A stretch of DNA of 64,000 nucleotides from Manihot esculenta (Eukaryota; Streptophyta; Magnoliopsida; Malpighiales; Euphorbiaceae): positions 30,865,342-30,929,341 of the forward strand of contig NC_035172.2 in the NCBI RefSeq assembly GCF_001659605.2, given 5' to 3'. The notes beneath the pieces are model-generated. The model was not told where the DNA came from. It did not search any database and saw only the letters and a program-made list of their open reading frames with translations. The position numbers were made by a program, and so were the translations under genes. Positions 23,756 to 36,382 of the stretch are shown here, in pieces. Position 1 is the first letter of the stretch. Every line of letters starts with the position of its first letter.

Positions 23756-26064
23756 TGTAATACCCGGATAGACTCCGGTATCGGAATTCCTACCGTCCGG
23801 TGGAATCTCGGATGTCGAAAGCCTCTAGTAGGGTAGAATCATGTTTTTTTTATAAAATGTTTTAAGGTATTTCATGGTTTTAAGTATAATGGAAATGAGT
23901 TTTTGCATAAAAACAACCTTGAAGGAAAACTCAGGTTCGGCCGCCGAATCTCAAGTTCGGCCACCGAACATGCATGCCTTCGGGAGCGCCTTTAGGCCCC
24001 CGAAAGCATAAGTGAGGAAAGTCCAGGTTCGGCCGCCGAACCTCAAGTTCGGCCGCCGAACATGGCATGCATGCGGAGGCACGTTCGGCCCCCGAACGTG
24101 GCCTGGCCAGCCACTATAAAAGGGTCCCTTAGCCGAAAACGGGCGAGCTTTTTCCCCATTTCCGGCCAAGGTGAGTTCTCCGCCACCCCTCACCGATCTT
24201 GAGTCTTTTCCTTCAGATCTTTCAAGTTTTTCACTAGTTTTCATCTTGTTTTGAAGATTTCCGAGTTTTAAGCAAGTTTTGGAGCTTTGAGGTTCAAGAA
24301 CCCAAAAATCTCCCACCTCCGAGTTAGGACGTCTCTCTCTCGATCTTCAAGAGGTAAGAGCCGATCTCAAGCTCATTTCATGTTTAAAGTAAGTTTTATG
24401 CAAGATCTATGGGGTAGAATGCATGTTTAGCTCTTGGTTAGGTTTATGGGTTTTATTTGTGTTTTTGGACAATGTGAGTTGCTTGTGTGTTGTAGTTGGG
24501 GTTTTTGATGGTTTGATGCCCCTAGGAACTTGTATGTTTGCTTGTGTATGATTGAGGAATGTTGTAGAATAGGTTTATGCATGTTTGGATGAGATAGGAG
24601 GCATAAATACATAGGGGAGCTGAGTTTCTGCCATTCTGGGAGAAACCAGGTTCGGCAGCCGAAGGAACTTTCGGCTGCCGAACATGCTTGTGGAGGCAGC
24701 CTTCGGCTGCCGAAGCTTGCCCCCGAAAGGAGACTTTCGTCTCTGTCTGGGACTTTCGGCCGCCGAAGGTGCCGCCGAACATGCATGAGTTTCGCCTCTG
24801 TCTGGGAGTTTCGGCCGCCGAAGGTGCCGCCGAACCTGCCTGACTTTCGGCTCTGGAGGGACTTTCGGCCGCCGAACCTGCCGCCGAAAGTGCCCTGTTC
24901 AGCCATTTCTTGCATATTTTTCTATGATTGTTTCATGATGTTTTAGGGGGTTTTTGGGGATAGTTTAGAGTTATGTTCATGTATGTTTGGTCCCTCATTT
25001 GAGTCCACCTGTGTAGGTTCGGACCTGAGGAACCGAGAACCCCAGCAGTGAGTCTGTTGCCCCAGTGTCTGGTCAGAGCTACCCAGAGGTGAGTGGAATA
25101 ACTTATTATGTTTTAAAGCAAAGAATTTGAGCATGTTTCACGCATCATGAATGCCATGTGATGAATTAGGTTGCTTGCATTAGAATTCACGAATATGTTT
25201 CATTGCATATTTTTATGTTGATGTGGATGAATGTTGGATGATCCATAGCCCTCGATCTATGATATGACGATGTGATATGTACGGTACGGAAAGTAAGACC
25301 AGTGGGACCCATTCTACGTTCGCTGGCACTATGTAAGAGAAAGACCAGGACCCATTCTACGTTCTGGCACAGTTGGACACTGTTATGTTATGATATGTAA
25401 GGGAAAGACCAGGACCCATTCTACGTTCTGGCACAGTTGGACCATGTAGAGGGCTATTGGTGACAAGTTCATCCTTGATGTGATTAGCTGTGATGTGATG
25501 CATTCCATGATCCATATGATTTAAATGTTTTTTTATTATTCTGCTCACTGGGCTCTAGTAGCTCACCCCTCTCCCAATTTCCCCAGGTTTGCAGGTACAG
25601 GGTAGACCAGGAGGTTTACAAGAGTAATGAAGTCACGTGTATGTAATAGTTAGTGTGGACATGATAGATGTATTAATGTTATGTAAAAGTACATTTTCAG
25701 TCATGTATTGATATTGAGGATTAGATATTGTGCTTGACATTGTGTATGAGGTATCCCTTTTATTACATGATAAAAAATGTTTTATTATGTTCATGAAATC
25801 CAACTCATCTCATGTTGTATCGCCCGTTGGGGTATTGATGAGATCTCACAGAGGGATCACGATTATGATTATGACTATGTATAGTGTATGTTCAGGTTGA
25901 GTTGGATGTTTGAAGGAAAAGTTTTAAATTTTTATGTATGTTGTTGATCATGTATGGGATTAAACAGGTTTTCAGGATGAATGTCAGGCTTGCTACGGGT
26001 CTTGGCGGCCTTAAGCCGACCCGGATCCTAGCGCCGGTAACGGTCCGATTTTCGGGTCGTTACA
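23756..26064 (+). repeat. 3' LTR of element A
   Basis: 2309 bp, near-identical by eye to the 5' LTR apart from scattered substitutions and one extra ~22-bp palindrome unit. TATA box at 24114-24122. The downstream palindrome cluster is at about 24650-24895. Confidence 0.93.
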
Positions 26065-26069
26065 TATGC

Positions 26070-27502
26070 AATGCAACATATTCGTGAATTCTAATGCAAG
26101 CAACCTAATTCATCACATGGCATTCATGATGCGTGAAACATGCTGAAAAGTTCATTCTTTGCTTTAAAACATAATAAGTTATTCCACTCACCTCTGGGTA
26201 GCTCTGACCAGACACTGGGGCAACAGACTCACTGCTGGGGTCCTCGGTTCCTCGGGTCCGAACCTACACAGGTGGACTCAAATGAGGGACCAAACAAACA
26301 TGAACATAACTCTAAACTATTCCCCAAAAACCCCCTAAAACATCATGGAATAATCATAGAAAAACATGCAAGAAAGGGTTGGACAGGGCACTTTCGGCTG
26401 CAGGTTCGGCGGCCGAAAGTCCCTCCAGAGCCGAAAGTCAGGCAGGTTCGGCGGCACCTTCGGCGGCCGAAACTCCCAGACAGAGGCGAAACTCATGCAT
26501 GTTCGGCGGCACCTTCGGCGGCCGAAAGTCCCAGACAGAGACGAAAGTCTCCTTTCGGGGGCAAGCTTCGGCAGCCGAAGGCTGCCTCCACAAGCATGTT
26601 CGGCGGCCGAAAGTTCCTTCGGCTGCCGAACCTGGTTTCGCCCAGAATGGCAGAAACTCAGCTCCCCTATGCATTTATGCCTCCAATCTCATCCAAACAT
26701 GCATAAACCTATTCTACAACACTCATACACAAGCATACAAGTTCCTAGGGGTATCAACTAACTAAAACCCCATCTATAACACATTCAACATACATTTGTA
26801 AACCACATTGTTCAAAAATCACATCAAAAACCCATAATCATCACTATGACCTAAACATGCATTCTATCCTCATGAACTTGCATAAAACTTGTTTAAAACA
26901 TAATGTAAGCTAGAGATCGACTCTTATCTCTTGAAGATCGAGGGTGGAGGCGATCTAACTTGAAGTTGGAAGAGATTTGAGTTCTTGAACCTTAAAGTTC
27001 CAAAACTCGCTCAAAACTCGGAAATCTTCAAAACAAGATGAAAACTAGTGAAAAACTCGAAAGATCTGAAGGAAAAGACTCAAGATCGGTGAGGGGTTGC
27101 GGAGAACTCACCTTGGCCGGAAATGGGGAAAAAGCTCGCCCGTTTTCGGCTAAGGGACCCTTTTATAGTGGCTGGCCAGGCCACGTTCGGGGGCTGAACG
27201 TGCCTCCGCATGCAATCCATGTTCGGCGGCCGAACATGAGGTTTGGCGGCCGAACCTGGACTTTCCTCACTTATGCTTTCGGGGGCCTAAAGGTGCTCCT
27301 GAAGGCATGCATGTTCGGCGGCCGAACCTGAGTTTTCCTCCAAGGTTGTTTTATGCAAAAACTCATTTCCATTTTACTTAAAACCATGAAATACCTTAAA
27401 ACATTTTATGAAAACATGGTTCTACCCTACTAGAGGCTTCCGACATCCGAGATTCCACCGGACGGTAGGAATTCCGATACCGGAGTCTAGCCGGGTATTA
27501 CA
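26070..27502 (-). repeat. 3' LTR of element B, proximal part
   Basis: Continues B's 3' LTR after element A, ending TATTACA at 27502. Together with 15244-16102 it gives 2292 bp. TATA box (minus) at 27160-27168. The palindrome clusters are at about 26385-26635 and 27185-27325. Confidence 0.92.
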
Positions 27503-27518
27503 TTCTCCCCCCCTTAAG
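27503..27518 (-). other. Polypurine tract of element B
   Basis: The minus strand reads CTTAAGGGGGGGAGAA directly before the 3' LTR. Confidence 0.85.
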
Positions 27519-27610
27519 AACATTCGTCCCCGAATGTTCCTCAACTAGCACATAGCATGGCATAAAACATAACATACATACATAGCACATAAACACATAG
27601 AAATCTAACC

Positions 27611-30607
27611 TTAAAAGAGATGAGGGTACTGCTGGAGCATAGACTCCCGTGTCTCCCAAGTGCATTCCTCCAAATTGTGGTGGTTCCACAAGACTTTCAC
27701 CATCGGGATTTCCTTGTTCCTTAACTTTCTGATCTGGGTGTCTATGATCCGTACTGGCTGTTCAACATAGGTGAGATCCTCTTGGACCTCCACATCAGGC
27801 TCACTAAGAACCTTGCTCGGATCTGACATAAACTTCCTCAACATTGAAACGTGGAAAACCGGATGGATTCTTTCCATTGAAGCAGGTAAGTCTAGCTTGT
27901 ACGACACATTCCCAATCTTTTGCAAGATTTCAAAGGGTCCGATGTATCGTGGGGCTAGTTTACCTTTCTTCCCAAAGCGAACCACTCCTTTCATTGGAGA
28001 CACCTTGAGCAATACCAGATCCCCCTCCTGAAACTCAAACTGTCTTCTGCGGACGTCTGCATAACTCTTCTGTCTGCTGGCAGCAGTCTTGATTCTCTCT
28101 CTAATTATGGGTACCACCCTGCTGGTGATCTCAACAAGCTCAGGCCCTGCCAAGGCCTTTTCTCCAACTTCCTCCCAGCAAACAGGTGACCTGCACTTCC
28201 TTCCATATAAAGCTTCATATGGAGCCATCCCGATGCTAGCATGATGGCTGTTATTGTAGGCAAACTCCACCAAAGGTAGATGCTGCCTCCAAGAACCGCC
28301 AAAGTCCAGCACACACATCCTGAGCATATCCTCGATGGTCTGGATGGTCCTTTCTGACTGTCCGTCCGTCTGTGGATGGAAAGCAGTGCTAAAATCCAAC
28401 CTAGTACCCATGGCGTTCTGCAGACTCCGCCAAAATCTGGAGGTGAACTGGGGCCCTCTATCTGACACTATAGAAACAGGAACCCCATGCAGCCTGACGA
28501 TCTCATCAACATACACCTGCGCCAACTTGTCCACAGAATAGCCACTCCTGACAAGAATGAAGTGAGCAGATTTGGTAAGTCTGTCCACAATCACCCATAT
28601 GGAGTCCAATCTGTTGGACATCGCCGGTAACCCCACTACGAAGTCCATAGCTATATTTTCCCATTTCCATTCTGGAATAGGTAGCGGGTTAAGCATTCCA
28701 GCCGGCTTCTGATGTTCCAGCTTCACCCTCTGACACACTTCGCAGGCTGACACAAACTGTGCCACTTCTTTCTTCATAGCTGGCCACCAATAAACCTTCT
28801 TCAAATCTTGATACATCTTGGTGGCTCCGGGGTGAATGCTATATCTTGCATTATGAGCCTCTCTCATAATGTCTCCTTTTAGCCCTATGTCATCTAGTAC
28901 ACATTGTCTGCTCCCATAGCAAAGGATCCCCTTGCTGTCGAATCTGAACTCACTATCATTACCTAACTGAGCAGTCCTGGCAATCTTCACTAACTCCGGG
29001 TCCTCATGCTGTTTCTGAGCCACCTGCTCCAGAAACACGGGTGCCACTCTCATCTGGGCCACCAAGGCACCTGTACCAGATAACTCCATATGTAGACCTT
29101 CCTCAATGAGCTTGTAGAGCTCCTTCACCACTGGCCTCCTCTCTGCCGATATGTGGGATAAGCTACCGAGTGATTTCCGGCTTAAGGCGTCTGCCACAAC
29201 ATTCGCCTTACCCGGATGGTACTGAATCTTGCAATCATAGTCACTCAGCAGCTCCACCCATCTTCTCTGTCTCAGGTTCAAATCTCTTTGACTCAGGATG
29301 TGCTGTAGGCTCTTATGATCCGTGAAGATCTCACATTTAACCCCATAGAGGTAGTGCCTCCACATCTTGAGTGCAAAGATTACTGCTGCCATCTCTAGGT
29401 CATGTGTGGGGTAATTCAACTCATGCTTCTTCAGCTGCCTAGAAGCATAAGCAATCACCTTCTCATTCTGCATTAGTACACAACCCAGTCCCACACGGGA
29501 TGCATCACAAAAGACTGTAAAGTCCTCATCACTAGATGGCAGAGCTAAAACTGGTGCTGAAGTCAACCTCTTCTTAAGCTCTTCAAAACTCTCTTCGCAC
29601 TGGTCGGTCCATACAAACTTCTTATTCTTCCTGGTTAACCTGGTCAGAGGAGCTGCTATCTTTGAGAAGTCCTGAACGAACCTCCTGTAGTAACCTGCCA
29701 AACCCAAGAAACTTCTAATCTCTGTCACTGAAGTGGGTCTAGGCCAGTTAGCCACAGTTTCTGTCTTCTTGGGGTCTACCTCTATACCATTTTCCGACAC
29801 CACATGCCCCAAGAACAAAATGCTCCTCAGCCAGAACTCACACTTAGATAACTTGGCATACAAGCCATGTTCCCTCAAAGTCTGCAGAACCAACCTCAGA
29901 TGATGGGCATGCTCCTCTGCGTTCCTGGAATACACTAAGATATCATCTATGAAGACAATAACAAAGTGATCCAGGTATTGGCTAAATACTCTGTTCATGA
30001 GATCCATGAATGCTGCAGGGGCATTGGTTAACCCGAACGGCATCACAAGGAACTCAAAATGCCCATATCTGGTCCTGAAAGCTGTCTTTGGCACGTCTTC
30101 ATCCCTTATCCTTAGCTGATGGTACCCCAATCTCAGATCTATTTTGGAGAAACAACCCGCTCCTGCTAGCTGGTCGAATAGATCATCGATCCTTGGCAAA
30201 GGGTACCTATTTTTGGTAGTGACTTTGTTCAACTGCCTGTAGTCGATACAAAGTCTAAGGGATCCATCTTTCTTCCTCACAAACAAGACCGGAGCACCCC
30301 AAGGTGAGGTACTCTGTCGGATGAAACCCTTTTCTACCAGCTCTTGCAACTGTTCTTTCAACTCTTTCAACTCGGCTGGGGCCATCCTGTAGGGAGGGAT
30401 AGAGATCGGTCTAGTTCCAGGCACCAACTCTATCTCGAACTCTATCTCCCTAGCAGGTGGTAAACCTGGAAGCTCGTCTGGAAAGACATCCTGAAACTCT
30501 CTGACAACTGGCACCGAGGCAGGCTCCCTGACCTGACTACTAAGCTCTCTCACATGAGCTAAGTACCCCTGACATCCCTTCCTAAGCAACCTACGAGCCT
30601 GAAGAGC
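27611..30607 (-). CDS. Element B pol (RT, RNase H, integrase), intact after one stop
   Basis: A clean minus-strand frame of nearly 1000 codons follows the stop at 30608-30610. It contains RT ([30 protein letters not shown]), RNase H ([30 protein letters not shown]), integrase zinc finger ([17 protein letters not shown]), DDE core ([24 protein letters not shown]) and a chromo-like C-terminus ending YPHLF. Unlike copy A the integrase has no stop. Long reading frames in other phases here are shadows. It would need readthrough of the upstream stop or an internal start to be made. Confidence 0.9.
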   Translation of the reverse strand, partial: ALQARRLLRKGCQGYLAHVRELSSQVREPASVPVVREFQDVFPDELPGLPPAREIEFEIELVPGTRPISIPPYRMAPAELKELKEQLQELVEKGFIRQSTSPWGAPVLFVRKKDGSLRLCIDYRQLNKVTTKNRYPLPRIDDLFDQLAGAGCFSKIDLRLGYHQLRIRDEDVPKTAFRTRYGHFEFLVMPFGLTNAPAAFMDLMNRVFSQYLDHFVIVFIDDILVYSRNAEEHAHHLRLVLQTLREHGLYAKLSKCEFWLRSILFLGHVVSENGIEVDPKKTETVANWPRPTSVTEIRSFLGLAGYYRRFVQDFSKIAAPLTRLTRKNKKFVWTDQCEESFEELKKRLTSAPVLALPSSDEDFTVFCDASRVGLGCVLMQNEKVIAYASRQLKKHELNYPTHDLEMAAVIFALKMWRHYLYGVKCEIFTDHKSLQHILSQRDLNLRQRRWVELLSDYDCKIQYHPGKANVVADALSRKSLGSLSHISAERRPVVKELYKLIEEGLHMELSGTGALVAQMRVAPVFLEQVAQKQHEDPELVKIARTAQLGNDSEFRFDSKGILCYGSRQCVLDDIGLKGDIMREAHNARYSIHPGATKMYQDLKKVYWWPAMKKEVAQFVSACEVCQRVKLEHQKPAGMLNPLPIPEWKWENIAMDFVVGLPAMSNRLDSIWVIVDRLTKSAHFILVRSGYSVDKLAQVYVDEIVRLHGVPVSIVSDRGPQFTSRFWRSLQNAMGTRLDFSTAFHPQTDGQSERTIQTIEDMLRMCVLDFGGSWRQHLPLVEFAYNNSHHASIGMAPYEALYGRKCRSPVCWEEVGEKALAGPELVEITSRVVPIIRERIKTAASRQKSYADVRRRQFEFQEGDLVLLKVSPMKGVVRFGKKGKLAPRYIGPFEILQKIGNVSYKLDLPASMERIHPVFHVSMLRKFMSDPSKVLSEPDVEVQEDLTYVEQPVRIIDTQIRKLRNKEIPMVKVLWNHHNLEECTWETRESMLQQYPHLF

Positions 30608-32590
30608 TTATATCAGACCTCTAGGTGTGCCCCTCTTGTCTCCCCTGAAGACGACCTCTGACCCGTTCTGATCTCTGAACCTGACTACCTTGTCCCTGCA
30701 GTCCAAGGTAGCACCATGGGTAGATAGCCAATCCATCCCTAGAATGACGTCAAAGTCTGTCAAATCTAGAACCACAAGGTCGGCGGAGAGGCATCTTCCC
30801 TCAACAAAAACTGGACTGTACTGGCAGACTGACACTGCCACTGACGGGTCACACTTGGGTCCACTGACCCAGAGGGGACACTCTAACCCAGAGACTATCA
30901 GACCCAACCTCTCAACGGCTCTTGGAGCAATAAATGAATGAGATGCACCCGGGTCCATTAATGCATACACATCAGAACACCCAATGACGAGATTACCTGA
31001 CACCACGGTGTTGGATGTGTTAGCCTCCTGCTGAGTCATGGTGAAGATCCTGGCTGGAGCTGATGGACCTTCACCTCGGGAACCAGAAGAAGAGGCTGCC
31101 CCTCTCCCTCTACCTCTGCCACTACCCTGAGTTGTGGCTGGAACTGCTGGCGGTGCCACACTACCAGAAGCTGTCTGCTGGGGCTGGCCCATAAAAAGCG
31201 CTCTAGGACACTCCCGAGCTATGTGTCCCTCCTGTCCACATCTGAAACATGAATTAGTCCCAGCTCGACACACTCCCCTGTGCGGTCTTCCACATCTCTG
31301 GCATTTTATACCATCTGAGCCTGAGCTCGAGCCACCGCCAAATCCCAGACCGAACTTCAGCTTATTCCAAAACTTATTCTTTTTCGGCTTCTTGGTGGTG
31401 TTATCCCACCTCTTCTTACTTGAGCTCTGAGAAGAGAGACCTGGCCCTCCTCTGCCTGGGGTCTTAACCCCTGAAGACTGGGTCACTGACTGCTTCACTA
31501 ACCCCTTAACTATAGCACTTGCCTCCATCCTTCGAGCCATATCTACCACAGTGTGGAAACTTTCTCTCTCAGCTGACTGAATCAACGAGGAGTACCTAGA
31601 ATGCAGCTTCATAACATACCTCTTGGCTTTCTTCGTATCTGTATCTAGAGCTTGCCCTGAAAAAGGCAATAGCTCCAAGAATTTATTCGAGAACTCCTCT
31701 ACACCCATGTGCTCTGACTGCCTCAGTTGCTCAAACTCAATCATCTTCAGTTCTCTGGAACTGTCTAGAAAAGCCCATCCAGCGAACTCATTCGCAAATT
31801 CCTCCCATGTCATGCCGTCTAGTCTCGGGTCCACATAACACTTGAACCATTCCTGTGCCTTCTTGCACTTTAAGGTGAACCCTGCCATCTGAATGGCCCT
31901 GCTGTCATTTGCCCCTAGCTCATCAGTTATTGTCTTCACTACTCTCAGATACTCAAAGGGGTCATCCCTTGACTTGTATTTGGGAGCATCCAGCTTAAGG
32001 TAATCTGTCATCTTTACTTTGCTCCCATCGGCTGAGCTAGGTCTGGGAGGTTGAGTAACTGGGGCTGCTGGTTCTGTAGGTGGTGGAGGTGGGGGTGCAG
32101 CATTCCCCGAGGTGGGGTTTGCTGGGTTTGGATAGAAGGGTAAGAGTGGATAAGCTGGGTACTGTGTGTAAGGTGGATAGAAAGGTGGATAAGGCATGTA
32201 GGTAGGGTAGGGGTTAAAGCTGGAATAATCCGATGTACCTCCCATCGGATACCCTGAACCCTGTGGGAAGGGTGGATAATGGGGTGGAAAACCATACCCC
32301 GAGGCCTGAACGCCTCCCTGAGACTCCCCTGTCCCTTCTTCCTCCATGCTGACATCCAGGTTCCCATCCCTCCTTTGATCCTCTTCCATAACCTCCCTCA
32401 CATCTGAAGAACTTCCTCCTCTATCTGTCCCCCTTCTGCTAGCGTCAAAAGACCTTCTAGGGTCCCTTGACACTCTTTCTTTGTTGGCTCTACAAGACAT
32501 TGCCCTAGGCAATGTAGGAGGACGGGCGCTCGTGCCCTCATCCTCAGGTGGCACTCCAGTCAATCTTGCAGATCGACGGGTTCCTCTTAT
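30608..32590 (-). pseudogene. Element B gag-protease, start codon lost
   Basis: Same frame as pol. It covers gag (DDPFEYLRVV, EWFKCYVDPR), the knuckles CQRCGRPHRGVC and CFRCGQEGHIAREC, and protease (MDPGASHSFI, ILGMDWL). Here the CGA that is TGA in copy A is intact, so gag and protease are joined. Two defects are seen: the family ATG is ATA (32588-32590), leaving no nearby ATG, and TAA at 30608-30610 replaces the TCA of copy A just before RT. Confidence 0.9.
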
Positions 32591-32842
32591 CCTATTTTTG
32601 AAAAACAGTACACATCATACAAACATTAGCATCATATGGTTCATGTGGGCACACATGAACCCTCATCACATATACATCATTCATATCATAGCATCAATGC
32701 ACATGTATACAATCATGGCATTTCACATCATCATACAAGACAGGACTCCACATCCTATCCTAGTGGACATGATCTTCCTATTGTGCTTGACCTTCTAGAA
32801 CATTTATGAGCCCGACACTCTAGGTCCGATCCTATGAACCTA

Positions 32843-32856
32843 GGGCTCTGATACCA
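32843..32856 (-). other. Primer-binding site of element B
   Basis: The minus strand reads TGGTATCAGAGCCC three bases from the 5' LTR end, complementary to initiator tRNA-Met. Confidence 0.88.
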
Positions 32857-32859
32857 TTC

Positions 32860-35235
32860 TGTAACGACCCGAAAATCGGACCGTTACCGGCGCTAGGATC
32901 TGGGTCGGCTTAAGGCCGCCAAGACCCGTAGCAAGCCTGACATTCATCCTGAAAACCTGTTTAATCCCATACATGACCAACAACATACATAAAAATTTAA
33001 AACTTTTCCTTCAAACATCCAACTCAACCTGAACATACACTGTACATAGTCATAATCATAATCATGACCCCTCTGTAGGATCTCATCAATGCCCCAATGG
33101 GCGAATACATCATAAGATGAGTTGACTTTCATGAACATTATAAAACATTTTTGATCATGTAATAAAAGGGATACCTCATACACAATGTCAAGCACAATAT
33201 CTAATCCTCAATATCAATACATGACTGAAACTGTACTTTTACATAACATTAATACATTTTTCATGTCCACACTATCTATTACATACACAGGACTTCAATA
33301 CTCTTATGGATCTCCTGGTCTACCCTGTACCTGCAATCCTGGGGAAAATGGGAGAGGGATGAGCTACTAGAGCCCAGTGAGCAGAATAATAAAAACATTT
33401 AAATCATATGGATCATGGAATGCATCACATCACAGCTAATCACGTCAAGGATGAACTTGTCACCAATAGCCCTCTACATAGTCCAACTGTGCCAGAACGT
33501 AGAATGGGTCCTGGTCTTTCCCTTACATATCATAACATAACAGTGTCCAACTGTGCCAGAACGTAGAATGGGTCCTGGTCTTTCCCTTACATATCATAAC
33601 ATAACAGTGTCCAACTGTGCCAGAACGTAGAATGGGTCCTGGTCTTTCCCTTACATAGTGCCAGCGAACGTAGAATGGGTCCCACTGGTCTTACATTCCG
33701 TACCGTACATATCACATCGTCATATCATAGATCGAGGGCTATGGATCATCCAACATTCATCCACATCAACATAAAAATATGCAATGCAACATATTCGTGA
33801 ATTCTAATGCAAGCAACCTAATTCATCACATGGCATTCATGATGCGTGAAACATGCTGAAAAGTTCATTCTTTGCTTTAAAACATAATAAGTTATTCCAC
33901 TCACCTCTGGGTAGCTCTGACCAGACACTGGGGCAACAGACTCACTGCTGGGGTCCTCGGTTCCTCGGGTCCGAACCTACACAGGTGGACTCAAATGAGG
34001 GACCAAACAAACATGAACATAACTCTAAACTATTCCCCAAAAACCCCCTAAAACATCATGGAATAATCATAGAAAAACATGCAAGAAAGGGCTGGACAGG
34101 GCACTTTCGGCGGCAGGTTCGGCGGCCGAAAGTCCCTCCAGAGCCGAAAGTCAGGCAGGTTCGGCGGCACCTTCGGCGGCCGAAACTCCCAGACAAAGGC
34201 GAAACTCATGCATGTTCGGCGGCACCTTCGGCGGCCGAAAGTCCCAGACAGAGACGAAAGTCTCCTTTCGGGGGCAAGCTTCGGCAGCCGAAGGCTGCCT
34301 CCACAAGCATGTTCGGCGGCCGAAAGTTCCTTCGGCTGCCGAACCTGGTTTCGCCCAGAATGGCAGAAACTCAGCTCCCCTATGCATTTATGCCTCCAAT
34401 CTCATCCAAACATGCATAAACCTATTCTACAACACTCATACACAAGCATACAAGTTCCTAGGGGCATCAACTAACTAAAACCCCATCTATAACACATTCA
34501 ACATACATTTGTAAGCCACATTGTTCAAAAATCACATCAAAAACCCATAATCATCACTATGACCTAAACATGCATTCTATCCCCATGAACTTGCATAAAA
34601 CTTGTTTAAAACATAATGTAAGCTAGAGATCGACTCTTACCTCTTGAAGATCGAGGGTGGAGGCGATCTAACTTGAAGTTGGAAGAGATTTGAGTTCTTG
34701 AACCTTAAAGTTCCAAAACTCGCTCAAAACTCGAAAATCTTCAAAACAAGATGAAAACTAGTGAAAAACTCGAAAGATCTGAAGGAAAAGACTCAAGATC
34801 GGTGAGGGGTTGCGGAGAACTCACCTTGGCCGGAAATGGGGAAAAAGCTCGCCCGTTTTCGGCTAAGGGACCCTTTTATAGTGGCTGGCCAGGCCACATT
34901 CGGGGGCCGAACGTGCCTCCGCATGCATGCCATGTTCGGCGGCCGAACATGAGGTTCGGCAGCCGAACATGAGGTTCGGCGGCCAAACCTGGACTTTCCT
35001 CACTTATGCTTTCGGGGGCCTAAAGGCGCTCCCGAAGGCATGCATGTTCGGCGGCCGAACCTGAGTTTTCCTCCAAGGTTGTTTTATGCAAAAACTCATT
35101 TCCATTTTACTTAAAACCATGAAATACCTTAAAACATTTTATGAAAACATGGTTCTACCCTACTAGATGCTTCCGACATCCGAGATTCCACCGGACGGTA
35201 GGAATTTCGATACCGGAGTCTAGCCGGGTATTACA
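32860..35235 (-). repeat. 5' LTR of element B
   Basis: 2376 bp. TATA box on the minus strand at 34873-34881. Palindrome clusters at about 34100-34350 and 34895-35060. The ~62-bp repeat at 33481-33660 has three units plus a fragment, one more than in B's own 3' LTR. Confidence 0.93.
33481..33660 (+). repeat. LTR minisatellite, ~62-bp unit
   Basis: Three copies beginning GTCCAACTGTGCCAGAACGT and containing GAATGGGTCCTGGTC, with a partial fourth (GCGAACGTAGAATGGG). Copy number differs between the two LTRs of element B. Confidence 0.9.
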
Positions 35236-35600
35236 GTTGGGGAGAAAAAAGAGACGTCGTCGGTGCCGGGGCTACCGGCAGTGAAGTGGGGGAGAGAGTC
35301 GATTGGGAATTATGGGAAGGGAAGCGGGAGATAGGCGCTGACGGAGAGAGGGAAGTGTATGAAGTAAAATGAAAAAAGTAATTAGGGATTAGAGTTAGTT
35401 TTGTTAGTATAGCTAACCGGGTTCAGGTAACGGGTATCCAATCACCTAACTCCGAACCCTACCCGAATCCGAGACGGGTAAAATTTTTCAAATCCGAATC
35501 CGCCCAAATCCATTTTGTAAAAATCCAAATCCGTCCTAATAAGATTTGGGCGGATCGGGTACCCGTGAAAACCCGCCCGCTTGCCATCCCTAAGCATCAC

Positions 35601-36161
35601 TATCGAAGGGAGGACCACATTGTCGAAAAGTTAGTGGCTTTTATCTCCCTAATGTGTGGTCTAACCAAATATTTCTGGAAAATGTTAGATTAAGGAGAGC
35701 TCAATATTCTATTACTATGAAGATATTTAACTAGTTTTTTATTTTATTGTAGATTTATAATGGAGTTTGCTGTAGGTACAAGCTGATGAGGATGAGTATG
35801 GTGAACTGAGAGAATTATCTCCTGATAAGTATTCATATATCTGCTTATTATCTAATGTGCATGAAATGTTTGGATTAAAGTTTAAAGTTGTACAGTTTAT
35901 GAGTTAAAATGAATGCAAATAGATGATGACCTGGATTTATTACAAGTGTTGACATACACAAAGATACTTAAGTATTTAAGATCAATATTTTCAAGAAATT
36001 TGAGCCTTTATGTGTTGAGATGCCTATTGAGATGCAAGATGAGAATGTTGAGATGCAAGATGAGAATATTGTGATGTAAGATGAGAATGTTATTAGGCAT
36101 GATGAGAATGTTGAAGGTAGTAACTCCAACACATTTGCATAGTAACACTGTTAGGCAGCCT
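35601..36161 (+). other. MULE internal sequence flanking the hAT, first copy
   Basis: MULE DNA right of the hAT target duplication, corresponding to the second copy at 38221-38802. It includes a damaged start of the MULE reading frame and a block of 21-bp repeats (about 36018-36117) with one unit fewer and one stop compared with the second copy. Confidence 0.75.
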
Positions 36162-36173
36162 GGTTGGATTTGT

Positions 36174-36382
36174 ATTGGAGGAACACTAATAGTTGGATTT
36201 GTATTGGTTGGCAATGAATGAGAGGGATTGATTGGTGTCGATGTCTCTAATTGAGAATGGGTGGAATTATTAGCGGGCTGAGTGGTTGAAGAAGGTTGAG
36301 AGGGCTCAGTGGTTGAAGAAGGTTGAGAAACAGTAGTAGCTTTACAACTCGCTACAGTTTCGGAACTATTAAATGTTGACAT
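36174..36382 (-). pseudogene. hAT transposase N-terminus, truncated duplicate
   Basis: Minus-strand MSTFNSSETV and the following Ser/Thr/Pro-rich segment match the N-terminus of the transposase at 11564. The frame is then cut at the duplication junction before the BED finger. Confidence 0.88.

Larger units (their letters stand above)
16103..26064 (+). mobile_element. Full-length Tekay/Del-type retrotransposon A, nested in B's LTR
   Basis: Plus-strand element of 9962 bp flanked by a perfect TATGC duplication (16098-16102 and 26065-26069). The uninterrupted site is visible in B's 5' LTR at about 33776. It has a 5' LTR, a PBS complementary to initiator tRNA-Met, a gag-pol frame, a polypurine tract and a 3' LTR. 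It belongs to the same family as B and must be the later insertion. Three in-frame stops make it non-autonomous. Confidence 0.95.
15244..35235 (-). mobile_element. Full-length Tekay/Del-type Ty3/gypsy retrotransposon B
   Basis: Minus-strand element with 5' LTR 32860-35235, PBS 32843-32856, one gag-pol frame, polypurine tract 27503-27518 and 3' LTR split into 15244-16102 and 26070-27502. Flanking 5-mers are GTTAG (15239-15243) and GTTGG (35236-35240). The empty site in the tandem copy (about 37853) reads GTTGG, so the left copy has mutated. Subtracting the nested element A leaves about 10.0 kb. The long LTRs, the domain order with integrase last, and a chromo-like integrase tail fit the Tekay/Del chromoviruses. 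Confidence 0.93.
8682..35592 (-). mobile_element. hAT transposon interrupted by LTR elements
   Basis: The left end is TAGGGATGGCAATGGG at 8682. The right end reads TTGCCATCCCTA, ending at 35592. These match the plant hAT terminal repeat. The 8-bp target duplication AGCATCAC is perfect (8674-8681 and 35593-35600). Subterminal regions carry many CCGAACCC/CCGAATCC motifs, typical binding repeats. The transposase is on the minus strand at the left. Two LTR insertions (12832-15030 and 15244-35235) split the right part. Without them the element is about 4.7 kb. Confidence 0.93.

Noticed and set aside
27498..35000. Long plus-strand frames opposite element B
   Set aside because: Antisense shadows of the gag-pol frame.
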